Assembly: GCF_035958815.1 (NCBI RefSeq)
Contig: NZ_CP108384.1
Coordinates: 62,001-126,000 of the forward strand
DNA from: Nocardia sp. NBC_01327
GTDB lineage: Bacteria > Actinomycetota > Actinomycetes > Mycobacteriales > Mycobacteriaceae
Direction of reading: 5' to 3'
Length of the DNA stretch: 64,000 nt
Below the pieces are notes generated by a model, which saw only the letters and a list, made by a program, of their open reading frames with translations, was not told the origin of the DNA and did no database searches. This document shows positions 33,285 through 42,458 of this stretch, piece by piece (the stretch's first letter is position 1; each line of letters opens with the position of its first letter). The position numbers were made by a program, and so were the translations under genes.

Positions 33285-34768
33285 ATGACTTCATCAGTTC
33301 ATAGCCGCTGCACATCCGAACCGGCCCCGCCGCTACAGGCAATCACAACGCGAAGGCAGCTTCGACAACCAGTTGACCGCGAAGAAACCCCCTGGTTGTC
33401 GGCACCGTTCCCACCGATCGGGGCCCCCGCGGAGGGCACCGTTGAACTGCCCAGTGCTGGCAACCGAGCGCTCGAAACAGCGAAACAGTCTGGATACCAT
33501 CCTCGAGTGGCTGCCCTAGGAGAAGAACCTGCTATCTCCGAGGCGGTGGCTAAAGTAGGCCGGGAAATCGCGGGCGAACTCAGCTCACTCTTGGACAGGG
33601 CGGCGGACAGTAACAGAAAATTCGCCAGTGCAGTAACCCGCAAGCTGCGGGCCGAGCTGGATGCGAGATTCGCGCCGGCAATCGACTTCTCGAAAAGGAT
33701 CGATGAATTCCATCGCGGGGCGGTCGAGGAGTTGCGATCCTCAATCCTTCATCAACTCGATGGAGTAGCAACGGAACTCGGAGAAGATCCGATGGAATTC
33801 CGCAATGAACTCGTCACGCGTATGAAACCGCTCGTGATCGGCAAACCTATTGCGACGCGGGTGCGCCCAGAAACATTATTAAAAATATTACACGATGGTC
33901 GCTACAAGACGAATTTCGAGGTCAGCGAACACGGCGGAGGAGCCGACCTTACCAAACGGGCCAAATACGAGCATCTGTGGTTCGGCTGTGACCCAACCAC
34001 CTTCCCGCCCGAAATGCGTCGCGTGTACGGCTACGTGCGAGTGAGCGGGGAATATCCGGCGGCGACCGGTCCGTACGGCATCGGAGGGTGGATGAGGACG
34101 GGCCCGGCTCCTGGGAGGTTGCGATCGGCGACAGCGATTTGCTCAGCGCCTACGGCGAGTGGGAGGTGGTCTGGAAGCCAGAAGTTGCGCAGGAGTCCAC
34201 GTTCACCATAGGAGACAGCTGGAACGGGCGAGCCTGGGTCTTCCCTTCACGGATTCAGGACCCGCGTCCCGAATCCTTCGGTATTATTCCACATTTGGAT
34301 TCCCGGCTCGGCCGGCTTTTGCCCGGCGAATTCAAACTTACTCCAACGAACTGGGACTATCCGCTCAGAATGCTAGACAGGTTATATCATTTGCCCTCGT
34401 TCACCGCAATGGAATTCATAGAAGCTCAGATTCCAGGTCCGCGGACAGTAGCCCATATGGACCTGGTCAAAGCCCCTGTCGAACCGACAACTAAACTCGA
34501 TCGCGAAATCTGTCACGAGCTCGATGGCGCCGACGTTCCCTGGAAGGTGCTCAATAACGAAACCATCGCGCGTACCGGTAGCCGGGAAGAGCGGGCCGTC
34601 GCCCGGGAAAGGATAAGCGAGCAGATCCGTTGGATTGACAACAGACTCGTGAACCACATGCGCAGAACCGGTGAAGGCCCCGGAAATCCAAGAGTTGATG
34701 CGGCCTACCAGCAACGACAGATTCTCGATCGGGAGCTTCACATGCTGAAAATCCGCCGACTGGCATAG
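33285..34768 (+). pseudogene. toxin-like gene broken by a frameshift (DUF3626-like domain)
   Basis: Two plus-strand frames join near 34075-34090. The first (from ATG 33285) has a helical N-terminal region and then LVIGKPIATRVRPETLLKIL, HDGRYKTNFEVSEHGGG and MRRVYGYVRVSGEYPAATG. The second continues with WEVVWKPEVAQESTFTIGDS and runs to 34768 with a charged helical tail. The order 'LLxxLxDGRYKxxFE...YGY...R.TFTxGDS' is the pattern of DUF3626-like domains often found in actinobacterial toxin-type proteins. One or two base changes near 34080 would restore one ORF of about 490 aa. It may be a true pseudogene or a sequencing error. Confidence 0.6.
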
Positions 34769-34946
34769 GCAGTCGAGTCTGCTCCGTACGAACCGTGGTG
34801 GGCTGGCAAGCATGTCAAGGGGCGGAATGTAGCGGCCATGTCGCGCACGCTGGGAACAGCTCGGCGCGGCCTATGCCCCGAGCAATACCGGAGTGCCATG
34901 GCCCAACGACCCGACTTGAACCTGCGACACCGAGACCGGTCGCCGG

Positions 34947-35315
34947 TCAGTCGAGGGATCCCGCTTGTCGCGTAGCGGGCATGCGGCGAGCTTCAGCGGT
35001 CAGCAGGTGCAGCTGTTGGGCCAAGTAGTCGGCCTCGGCAGGGGTGAGCTGTAGCCAGGACCGTTCCCCTACATGCAGCTCGATGGCGTAAGACACAGGT
35101 TCGCCGTCGACACTGTCGGTCCGCTCCAGCGAGGTCGTGAGCGGCCACAGACCGAATATGCTCAATGGCTGATTCGATTTCAACCCCGTGTGGACCTCGA
35201 ACCCGTCGGCCGCGCGAGGCCCGGAATCAAGGTGATCGAAGTGCTCCACGCACCAGGAAGGGCATTGCCGTTTCTGGTTGGCCGGGGCATCGCTCACAAC
35301 GGTGAGCATAAGCAC
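34947..35315 (-). CDS. DUF6907-like protein
   Basis: 122 aa. The N-terminal CPSWCVEHFDH motif, the central SYAIELHVGERSWLQLTPAE and the end ADYLAQQLHLLTAEAR fit the small DUF6907 family of actinobacteria. The two Cys and His could bind a metal, but this is not shown. Starts at GTG 35315 or ATG 35309 are equally possible. No operon partner. The function is unknown. Confidence 0.65.
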   Translation of the reverse strand: MLMLTVVSDAPANQKRQCPSWCVEHFDHLDSGPRAADGFEVHTGLKSNQPLSIFGLWPLTTSLERTDSVDGEPVSYAIELHVGERSWLQLTPAEADYLAQQLHLLTAEARRMPATRQAGSLD

Positions 35316-35700
35316 ACAACACCATAATCAACAGGAATCGACGAGACCGGCCCCAGCAGCCCAGTCCGATGTGCGTGTTCGGAGAAACCGGTCCTGCTGA
35401 ACGTTTGACACAAAGCGGAATGTCCACGAGCACCTCCCGAACTCGTGGGAACGAGCTGCGGCACCTGGTCGACTCCCCCGGCTCGTCGGGCTCGGAATGA
35501 TCATCCGGAAGATCACCGGCCAACCCCCTGTAGGCGGTGGCGCTAATGCTCGCATGGCGAGCAGTGAGGGAGTTTGGTCATGGAAATACCCGTCAACGAG
35601 AAGCTCTGCGCCCGTGACGAATTCATGGGAAGCGAGCCGTGTGACACTCAGTGGGCGGACGCGCCTATGTCTGCGGCGGGTTGATCGGAGCGTTCGGGAA
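35316..35700 (-). pseudogene. fragment resembling a short-chain dehydrogenase C-terminus
   Basis: Within about 35545-35640 the minus strand reads RLASHEFVTGAELLVDGYFH, close to the C-terminal 'LAS...FVTGAELLVDGG' motif of SDR enzymes, which shapes the cofactor and substrate pocket. Nothing upstream in frame looks like the Rossmann part, and the rest of the 385-base gap holds no gene. A short match, so tentative. Confidence 0.35.
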
Positions 35701-36309
35701 TCACTGCCCGGATGTGTCCGCGCCGCCCTCTGAATCATCGAGCGGGTTTTCCGGGAGCATGTAGAAGCGCACAGCCATGGTCCGGGCGCCCGGCGGCGCG
35801 TCTTCGACGGGGCGCAGGTATTTGCGGAGCAGGGCCTGATAGTCCTCGGCGAACTGGCGAACCTCCTCCTTGGTCAGGTGCGCGCGGAATCGATCACCGT
35901 CGCACCATCCGTCGGCGGTGTCGTATTCGGCGACGAACCGTAGATAGAGCTCGATGTCACGGCTGACACGCAGGTTCAACAACTCGTCGGCGGCGGCGAG
36001 CTCCTCGGGGGTCATCTGGGAACGCGGCGGGTTGCGGAACACCACATTGCAGGCGCGCCACCACCGGGAACGACCGTCGGAACGTTCGGCGTCCTCCTCG
36101 ATGAGGTGCTGTTCGGCGAGTTTGCGCAAGTGATAGCTGGTGGTTCCGGTGCTCTCGCCCAGTGCCCGAGCCAGCGAGGTCGAGTTGGCCGGCCCGTGTT
36201 CGCCCAGGTGGGACAGGATGCGGCGGCGAACGGGGTTGCTCCAGGTCTGGTAGAGGTCGATCCGCTCGGCCGGGCTGTTGCCGATGCGTCGTTGGCCGGA
36301 GTCGGACAT
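35701..36309 (-). CDS. ArsR-family helix-turn-helix regulator
   Basis: 202 aa. The N-terminal winged helix is clear: YQTWSNPVRRRILSHLGEHG, STSLARALGESTGTTSYHLR and KLAEQHLIEEDAERSDGR. A ~110-aa C-terminal helical domain follows, as in HTH_20/ArsR-like regulators. No Cys cluster for metal sensing, so the ligand is unknown. It begins directly next to the remnant of a serine hydrolase gene on the other strand; such regulators are often divergent from the gene they control, so the lost hydrolase may have been its target. Confidence 0.85.
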   Translation of the reverse strand: MSDSGQRRIGNSPAERIDLYQTWSNPVRRRILSHLGEHGPANSTSLARALGESTGTTSYHLRKLAEQHLIEEDAERSDGRSRWWRACNVVFRNPPRSQMTPEELAAADELLNLRVSRDIELYLRFVAEYDTADGWCDGDRFRAHLTKEEVRQFAEDYQALLRKYLRPVEDAPPGARTMAVRFYMLPENPLDDSEGGADTSGQ

Positions 36310-36325
36310 ATGCCGAGCAGCGGAC

Positions 36326-36552
36326 CGAATGCCGGTAAAGCGTGCTTCGGTATCGGTCTCATGCAGGTTCCGCTTCCCGACGGCACGCTCGTCTGGGGCA
36401 AGACCGGCCAGGACATGGGCTACTACAGCGGCGTATTCGCCACCCGTGATCTGCGGCGAATCCTGGTGTTCTCGGTCGGTGTCACCGACATTCGCAGCGA
36501 AGCCGCATTAACCGTCGAACAGCGTCTGGCGGCAGCCATAACTCAGCCGTAG
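36326..36552 (+). pseudogene. serine hydrolase (beta-lactamase/DD-carboxypeptidase type), C-terminal remnant
   Basis: The frame reads CFGIGLMQVPLPDGTLVWGK, TGQDMGYYSGVFATRDLRRI and LVFSVGVTD before stopping at 36552. This is the C-terminal part of class C-type serine hydrolases, with W-G-K-T-G standing for the conserved H/K-T-G box. The S-x-x-K and Y-x-N motifs and ~300 upstream residues are missing, replaced by the ArsR gene. A deletion remnant. Confidence 0.6.
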
Positions 36553-36846
36553 GACGCCAAGGAACTCTCGGGAGCAGGTAGCGCCTGGGCGCGGCCATCG
36601 GAAACGGATCGGACGAACCCCAGAGCTCCGGTCCCGGCCTGCGGGTTGAGCAGGTGGACGACGGGGCAGCGGCCGAAGCCCAGAATGCGGCGCCGGTTGA
36701 GAATGCCGGGTGTGGCGCAGTAGACGATCATGCGCTGGCCGGTATCGGAGACGTGCAGGATCTGGCATTCGAATTCGACACGGCCGAGGGCGGGTAGTTG
36801 AGGCGGACGTTGATGTCGTGGTAGTCAAACCGCCTGAGACGCGACA
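36543..36846 (-). pseudogene. small hypothetical gene broken by a frameshift
   Basis: From ATG 36846 the minus strand reads MSRLRRFDYHDINVRLNYP. The neighbouring frame then gives GRVEFECQILHVSDTGQRMI and VYCATPGILNRRRILGFGRC down to 36543. The two pieces join naturally if one base is lost in the CCGCCC run near 36795. The product would be about 100 aa, function unknown. It lies just after the DUF5984 gene and may be its operon partner. Confidence 0.4.
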
Positions 36847-36853
36847 TGGGCGC

Positions 36854-37654
36854 TTATGCCAGATGCGGTGCCAGGATCGCTACACCCGCTCGTACAGCGT
36901 CCCAGTCGGTGTCCTCAACCTGTCGCGCCAAAGCCTGTGGCAACCACAGGCGCCGCTTGGCCTGTTCGCGGGTCAGGCCCTCAACATCGAGCACGATGCC
37001 GGGTGCAGCGCCGGTAACAACCAGCCGGTCCACACGCTCCTGCATAGCCTGCAACAGCCGATGATCGAAATCGGTGACAGCGGCGATGAATTCGCTTGTT
37101 TCGACCGACGCTCGGCCCGATAGTGGTGCGGCGAAAGCGATCTGGTCGTCGGGACCGGAAGCGAACTGCCACGCCACGCTCACACGGTCGTCAGGATCGA
37201 CAGTGCGCCACCACCGGAATGCCCCACCGGCCCGCAGATACGCGGTGTCGAAGCAACGCAGGCGCCGCCCTTCGTAGGCGGGATCGATCGCCGGGTTGTC
37301 TAAGACATCCGGATCGCTGATGTCGGCCCAACCTTCTCCACCACCGGCGAAGAACTCCGCCAGATCACCCGGCACGGGCTCGAGAACCTGGGGCAGGACC
37401 CCCAACATGTCCTCCCACAGCCGCACTACGTAGTAGTCCGCCCACCGCGGCACGGTCGGGTCCTCGCCTAGCAATGCCTGGGTTTGCTCGGTATATCGGA
37501 GCAGCTCGATGCCCGCGACTTCCAGGCCGTACCACCCCTGAGTGAGCCCGAACCAGTGCAATGTTCGGTGCTCGCCCCACGGAACGACCTCGTCGATGGG
37601 CGCCAGCTCGAACGGGATCCGCATCATGTCTCGATTCAACCGATCGATCCGCAT
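36854..37654 (-). CDS. DUF5984 family protein
   Basis: 266 aa. It matches DUF5984: IPFELAPIDEVVPWGEHRTL, HWFGLTQGWYGLEVAG, and the Trp/Asp-rich middle YLRAGGAFRWWRTVDPDDRV. It ends with the helical AAVTDFDHRLLQAMQERVDR. DUF5984 proteins appear in actinobacterial toxin/immunity islands; an immunity role is inferred, not shown. ATG 37654 is used; 37627 is equally plausible because neither has a strong ribosome site. Confidence 0.75.
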   Translation of the reverse strand: MRIDRLNRDMMRIPFELAPIDEVVPWGEHRTLHWFGLTQGWYGLEVAGIELLRYTEQTQALLGEDPTVPRWADYYVVRLWEDMLGVLPQVLEPVPGDLAEFFAGGGEGWADISDPDVLDNPAIDPAYEGRRLRCFDTAYLRAGGAFRWWRTVDPDDRVSVAWQFASGPDDQIAFAAPLSGRASVETSEFIAAVTDFDHRLLQAMQERVDRLVVTGAAPGIVLDVEGLTREQAKRRLWLPQALARQVEDTDWDAVRAGVAILAPHLA

Positions 37655-38424
37655 CCTGTCGACCGAGTATCAGGTCGTGCACGGCAGCGGTGGCTCATCC
37701 TTCGCCGCGAGCATCGGGATCGCGGCGGGCGGTGGATGCCGCCGAGGTCGGGTGGGTGGAAGGTCTAGTGAACTCGACGAGACTCCGCTGTCCTATCAGA
37801 TCAGCGCTGCCGGCTACGTGTTCGCGGGGCCGGCCGGGTGAGATCGAAGCGCTCGCTCGGGCTGTGGCCACCGATCCACACCCTGAGTTTGTTGCTGCGG
37901 GATGCGATTTCCAGGTTGTAGCCGCGTGGACGATCCTGTCCGAAGGCAACTTGCACCCAGCATCACGCCACTCCGGACACGACGATGCCGCCGGACGAAG
38001 GGGGGTAAGCCCGGCGGCATCCGCATCAACGACACGCAAGCGCACCGAGTTGCCGGGCCGAGACGATCGGAGGGGAGATCATTCGACCCACCCAAAACCT
38101 ACGGGCAGACCCTTCATTGCGTGAAACACATTGCCTCCCAACCATGGAAACCCATCCTTGCAAGTCGATGTACTCCCGCGGAGAACCCGGCACCGTCGGC
38201 CACACATCACCCAGATGTCGATTGACACCGGAGACAAGCCCAGACCAGGGAACCGATCGTCGATCTGGGCCTGTAGCCAACGAATCCGGCACCGGAGCCA
38301 GCGTGCGAGCCCATCAGCGGATCCTCCTAGGCCTTGCCGATCACCCGGCATGTAGTTGCTGCAAATGATTCGGATGTTCGTGCCGCCCGCCGAGCACGCA
38401 ATCTGAACTGACGATCCAGCGCAG
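37655..38424. other. no gene recognised
   Basis: About 770 bases. Frames are open on both strands but none has a domain, ribosome site or plausible composition. It may be decayed coding sequence. No strong hairpin, repeat or RNA gene seen. Confidence 0.4.
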
Positions 38425-38859
38425 CTACTGCGCTAACGGCATCTTCCAGCAATCCGCATTGCTGGCTGTAGCCAGGTCCGCAGTCACCATCGCTTGGGCC
38501 ACAGTGCCTTTCGGGAACGGCGGCGTGAGAACGAAATAGGCCACATACTGATCATCCTGCTCACCCGGAGGCACATGACATTTCGAGCGTTGATCCGCCG
38601 GTTCGCAGTCGCCACGGCCATCGGTTCCGTGTGCGACGAAAACTCCGCCGATTTCAGCGCACGAGAGGCCCGCCGGCGCCGGCGCCCCCGGGCCGAGTGG
38701 ATCGGTGACCGCGCCGTCATCCTCGGCAGACTGCCCTGCCGGTGCGCTGCTCGATGAGTTGTGCGAGCCGCAGCTCGAGAACACTGCGAATATCACGACG
38801 ACAAATACGACAAGGCCGAGCAACCCAGCGACCGGGCGAGGCTTTTTCTTCTCGGACAA
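38425..38859 (-). CDS. membrane-anchored secreted protein
   Basis: 144 aa from TTG 38859, chosen because AGGGGGAA lies at the right distance; an upstream ATG at 38919 would add 20 polar residues. After the basic start SEKKKPRPVAG comes one hydrophobic helix (LLGLVVFVVVIFAVFSSC), which could be a membrane anchor or, with FSSC, a weak lipobox. The external part is Ser/Pro-rich, then has four more Cys (LSCAEIGG, GDCEPADQ, SKCHVPPGE, ADCWKMPLAQ). No family. Typical of small nocardial surface proteins. Confidence 0.7.
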   Translation of the reverse strand: MSEKKKPRPVAGLLGLVVFVVVIFAVFSSCGSHNSSSSAPAGQSAEDDGAVTDPLGPGAPAPAGLSCAEIGGVFVAHGTDGRGDCEPADQRSKCHVPPGEQDDQYVAYFVLTPPFPKGTVAQAMVTADLATASNADCWKMPLAQ

Positions 38860-39201
38860 CGGATTCCCCCTGAGATGTGGCTGATATCGGTTCAATCCCG
38901 ACCGGGGCTCATGGTTCACTATCGACTTCGCGGCACGCTATAAGTCGGCACAATTCGTCACATATCAAGGCCCCCAACCGATCTGCATCGATTGGCGGGC
39001 GTATGCGTGTCTATGGACTGCTATTCGGTCTCGCCGAAGCTGAGTCTGCGACGTCTCTATCCGTGGAGCACTCATCCCCGGCGTGGGCGGGGCGAGCTCG
39101 GACCGGCTGGCGGACAACCGCACACAGGAAATCGACCGACACGCGCATCGCCCATTCGGCCATCTCATCGACGAACCGCGAGTTGTCCGCAGAGCCGCAG
39201 G
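38860..39201. other. no gene recognised
   Basis: About 340 bases between two minus-strand genes. A minus-strand frame contains RFVDEMAEWAMRVSVDFLC, faintly like a TetR C-terminus, but is too short and unsupported to call. Confidence 0.35.
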
Positions 39202-39996
39202 TCAAAAGCAGTCGGTGGTCAGGAGGCGGTAGAAGAATGTCTCGTTCGCCAAAGGCGCTGGTCCCCCGGGGAATCCGTCCAGCCAGTGAGAGAAGTTCAG
39301 CGGTGTGGCAGGCGGCATCACCGTGAAGCCCTGCCGACCGTAGAAGTCGGCCAATCCCTGGTCGCTGGTGAGGAATTGGCCATACAGGATCTGCACCCCG
39401 CCGCGGTACGCGGAGAAAGTCGCGGCGTGCACCAGGGCGCGGCCGAGGCCGCGCCGGCGGCGGTCGTCGTCGATGGCCACCAGATGCAGTTTGGATGTGA
39501 ACAGCAGGGCCTGCATGACGGCCGTGGTGCTGAGATCGTGCGCTTCGCCGAGGTCGGAGATGAACTGCGCGGCCGGCCCGACGAGTGCGCCACCGACGAT
39601 CTGTCCGTCCAGCGTGGCGACCAGCGCGTCGGTACGCGCCCAGACCACAGCATCGACGTCACCACCGGTCACCGCGGCCGCCATCAGCCGATAGCTACTG
39701 TCGGGATCGCGCAGACCTTCACCCAGGAATCCGTCGGCATGGGCACGAACCAGGTTCGCCGCCACCTTCGGTCCCCCCGCGCCCGCCATCGACGTCCAGC
39801 GCTCGAACCCGCTCAGTTCCTCCGAGGTTCGGGCAGGGCGTATCCGGTACGGTCCGACGGCGATCTCCTTCGCCGCGGCCGGTGCTGATACGCGACGCAG
39901 GGACCCGCGGCGAGCAGTGTCGGACTTCTTCGGCTTGCGCCCCTGGATTTCGGCACCTCGCGCCCCCTGCCATGCACGAACTATCCCAGTGAACAT
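39202..39996 (-). CDS. GNAT-family N-acetyltransferase
   Basis: 264 aa from ATG 39996, which has GGAGAG upstream. The first ~45 residues are a basic, Ala-rich extension (RKPKKSDTARRGSLRRVSAP). The GNAT core follows (about 48-255): LHLVAIDDDRRRRGLGRALV is motif A with the acetyl-CoA-binding R-R-x-x-G-x-A/G, and GLADFYGRQGFTVMPPATP is the typical end. It transfers an acetyl group from acetyl-CoA to an unknown amine. The basic N-terminal extension is unusual for a GNAT and may aid binding to nucleic acid or another protein. It ends 305 bases short of the divergent toxin-like gene. Confidence 0.85.
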   Translation of the reverse strand: MFTGIVRAWQGARGAEIQGRKPKKSDTARRGSLRRVSAPAAAKEIAVGPYRIRPARTSEELSGFERWTSMAGAGGPKVAANLVRAHADGFLGEGLRDPDSSYRLMAAAVTGGDVDAVVWARTDALVATLDGQIVGGALVGPAAQFISDLGEAHDLSTTAVMQALLFTSKLHLVAIDDDRRRRGLGRALVHAATFSAYRGGVQILYGQFLTSDQGLADFYGRQGFTVMPPATPLNFSHWLDGFPGGPAPLANETFFYRLLTTDCF

Positions 39997-40276
39997 TACC
40001 GTCTCTCCACGGAAAGTGTTGTGGGGTGGCATATTTCGTGGGACTATCGATTGGATCGCACCTCTGTGCAGGCCGGCTGCGCGGTCCTCTCCGCGACCGG
40101 CGACAACGGGGTTGATTCACCTTGAAGCACATGTCATGCGGCAGGTCGAAAGCGGCGGAGTGATCTGTCCGCATCATTGTCCCCTCCGAACCAGCGCACC
40201 GCAGCCACGCTGGAACACCGGGCGGTTCTCATTGCCAGGCATACGTCCTTACCGCCCGGGCACACGGTAGGGAATG

Positions 40277-40291
40277 CTCACACCGTGTGAG
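40277..40291. promoter_or_regulatory. palindrome before the 40311 gene
   Basis: CTCACACCGTGTGAG is a perfect 7+1+7 palindrome 20 bases upstream of the ATG at 40311, a likely operator. It overlaps an alternative GTG start at 40287. Confidence 0.45.
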
Positions 40292-40310
40292 TGAAAGGTG
40301 GGGCGAGGCG

Positions 40311-41222
40311 ATGTCGGCAGTCGCCCGACAACTCAAGTCGGCGCTGGGCAAAGGCGCCGCCGGCGGGTCGGGCGAGCTCAAAGAGATCGGCGGCGGCGTG
40401 CGCTCGTCGGCGGCGGGCAAATCCGCCATCGACGCGGAGAGTCGGCGACAATTCGAAAAAGAGCTGTTCGATCCGGCCGGGGATCACAGGAATCTCGTCT
40501 ATGAGGTACAGGGCTATGTGCCGGTGTTACGGACGTACGGTTCCTATGACGGAGAGGTCTTTCAACCGTTGCCTTCCGGGCTGGGCCCGGACGCCGACCG
40601 GCTTATCGAACTGTCACCGTTGTTGTCGCGCAGGCTGACCCAGGTGCAGCACGACAACTGGATGGTCGGCAGAGCCGCGCCGGGGAGCGTCTCTCGCGTC
40701 GATCACGCCGCGAAAAAGATTCTGATCGACCCGACACTCGACGATCCCGTGGCCGTCGGCGACCTGGCCCATTGGATCTCGCACGTGAACCGCCCCAACC
40801 AGCATTTCTGGGGTACCACCCGGGGTAAGTACGACACCACGGCCGAGGAGTGGGCGAACAACATGTTTGAAGGTCATCTGATCGGAGAAGTGCACGCCTG
40901 CCTCGAGCGCTGCGAGGCTCGTGCGGAGACATTGTCCGCAGGCGGTCCCGATATCGGGACCGATCACCACCTCATCCAGAGCGAATTCGAGGCCTGTATC
41001 AGACGCGGCACCCCCTTCCAAGACACCAGCCTGATGCTGAGCGAAACCCTGGAATACCAGTCCGAGTACTACCCGCATGCCGTGGCCAGACCCGGAGTGC
41101 AGTACGGCGACGCGCTGTGGGATTTCTACTCTTCGGTCGCGCAGAACAGCACCGAACGCAGGGCACCAACCAGGAATGGGCTTCCCATGACTGGAGACAC
41201 CGGGACGCCGTACTGGTCCTAA
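40311..41222 (+). CDS. toxin-like protein with degenerate metallopeptidase-type motif
   Basis: 303 aa from ATG 40311 (GGGGCGAGG upstream). The first ~50 residues (MSAVARQLKSALGKGAAGGS) are small-residue helical and distantly recall the N-module of the 5524 and 62070 proteins. The middle reads KKILIDPTLDDPVAVGDLAH followed by WISH; toxin-type metallopeptidases have LAHExxH here, and the catalytic Glu is replaced by Trp. The later WANNMFEGHLIGEVHACLE resembles the downstream E-G-x-A helix. This looks like an inactive or modified relative; the family is not certain. The next genes, the WXG-like and giant proteins, are on the same strand. Confidence 0.6.
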   Translation: MSAVARQLKSALGKGAAGGSGELKEIGGGVRSSAAGKSAIDAESRRQFEKELFDPAGDHRNLVYEVQGYVPVLRTYGSYDGEVFQPLPSGLGPDADRLIELSPLLSRRLTQVQHDNWMVGRAAPGSVSRVDHAAKKILIDPTLDDPVAVGDLAHWISHVNRPNQHFWGTTRGKYDTTAEEWANNMFEGHLIGEVHACLERCEARAETLSAGGPDIGTDHHLIQSEFEACIRRGTPFQDTSLMLSETLEYQSEYYPHAVARPGVQYGDALWDFYSSVAQNSTERRAPTRNGLPMTGDTGTPYWS

Positions 41223-41270
41223 AGTGAATGCACGATCAGGCGCCGATTTGGCTTCTGCGCAGGAGACGGT

Positions 41271-42458
41271 ATGGCCAATGAGCTGCAGGTGGACGACGAT
41301 GCTGCGCGGGTGTTGGCATCGGATCTGGCGGGCATCGCGGCCGACGCCGCACAGACATTGCAACGACTTCAGTTGTTCCTGACGAAGCAGGGGACTGACT
41401 TCGGCGCTGACACCACCGGTCGTGCGTTCGGGCAGTCCTATATTCCCTCTGAACAAACGGGTTTGGTCAATTTTCGCGATACAGTTCAAAGCCTGGCCGG
41501 GGAAGCACAGAATATCTCCTCATATCTGAACTCGGTCACACTTGCCGACCGCGAAACCATTCCTACTCTTCAGGGAGCTGGCTCGGCATCGGATGGCAAT
41601 GCGGCACCGCAACAGGCTCCGTCGACAGCCGTGAGGCCTCAACAGAGCCCGGTCGAATCTCCGGTGAGCCCGCAGTTGCCGGTAGCTGAGCGCACATCAG
41701 CTAGTGCCGGCGAAAAACCAACAGCAAGTGGACAACCCGCTGTATCCCAAATCCCCCCGAGTGGTTCCGCGAACGCGCCCGGTTCGACGAACGTGCCTGA
41801 CTCGGGCAGCACACCTGCCGCCCAGAAGTCGGCCCCGCTGACCGACACACCCGCGGCCTCGAACTCGGTGCCGTTCACCGTCGGACAAACGGCTCCGAAA
41901 GCGTTGTTGCCCAACGGTCCAAGCCGGTCGCCCGCCGCGACTGCTGCCGCCACACCATTGTCTGGGCCTTCGGTGACATCGTTCGCCGGCTCGGGACAGA
42001 AGGGGGCTTTGCCGTCGGATGCCACACCGGTATCGGCCATTGGGCGAGGCGCTGCTGCGGCGGGGGAGGAGGCAGCAGCCGCAAGCGGGGCTTCTGCGAC
42101 CTCGCCTGCACAACGCCCCTCAGTGTCCGCACCGCGAACGAGCAGTGCACCGCCCTCGCGATCGCCGGAACAGCCGGTTCAACCAGCTACGGCCAAGAAA
42201 TCCGATCCCATGAGGGCTCAACCTGAAGGTGCCGTCAGTGCGGCTAACAGTCCGCCGATCGGCGGACTGTTAGCCGCGCACTATGGTGTGTTTGTCGCAT
42301 GGCTCGTATTGAAATCGGCGGCTGTACGACAGCCCGATGCGATTGTCGACACCAGGCATGCCGCTGCTGAGTTGAGCGATCCGGTCCTCGGATCGGATGC
42401 GCAGCAAGTGTATTCGACCGTCGCCCGAGTACTGGGTGATCTTCTGGGCGGCAAGTGA
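41271..42458 (+). CDS. WXG-like secreted protein with long disordered middle
   Basis: 395 aa; GGAGA precedes ATG 41271. The first ~100 residues are a helical pair like ESX/WXG100-type proteins (VDDDAARVLASDLAGIAADA, then GQSYIPSEQTGLVNFRDTVQ). Residues ~105-310 are Pro/Ala/Ser/Gly-rich and disordered. The C-terminal ~80 residues (GGLLAAHYGVFVAWLVLKSA onwards) are hydrophobic-helical. No Sec signal peptide. Its stop overlaps the start of the giant gene by four bases (GTGA), so the two are translationally coupled, as expected of a type VII partner pair. A perfect 38-base palindrome lies within its 3' coding part. Export by an ESX system is inferred; no ESX core gene is in the window. Confidence 0.7.
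   Translation: MANELQVDDDAARVLASDLAGIAADAAQTLQRLQLFLTKQGTDFGADTTGRAFGQSYIPSEQTGLVNFRDTVQSLAGEAQNISSYLNSVTLADRETIPTLQGAGSASDGNAAPQQAPSTAVRPQQSPVESPVSPQLPVAERTSASAGEKPTASGQPAVSQIPPSGSANAPGSTNVPDSGSTPAAQKSAPLTDTPAASNSVPFTVGQTAPKALLPNGPSRSPAATAAATPLSGPSVTSFAGSGQKGALPSDATPVSAIGRGAAAAGEEAAAASGASATSPAQRPSVSAPRTSSAPPSRSPEQPVQPATAKKSDPMRAQPEGAVSAANSPPIGGLLAAHYGVFVAWLVLKSAAVRQPDAIVDTRHAAAELSDPVLGSDAQQVYSTVARVLGDLLGGK
42240..42277. repeat. perfect 38-base palindrome inside a coding sequence
   Basis: Bases 42240-42277 read the same on both strands without mismatch or loop, centred at 42258/42259 (centre CCGATCGG). It encodes the nearly symmetrical peptide AANSPPIGGLLAA of the WXG-like protein. It could be an attenuator or recombination site ahead of the giant gene. 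Confidence 0.75.

Noticed and set aside
37561..38124. 187-aa plus-strand frame
   Set aside because: It starts inside the DUF5984 gene on the other strand and shows no protein-like features.
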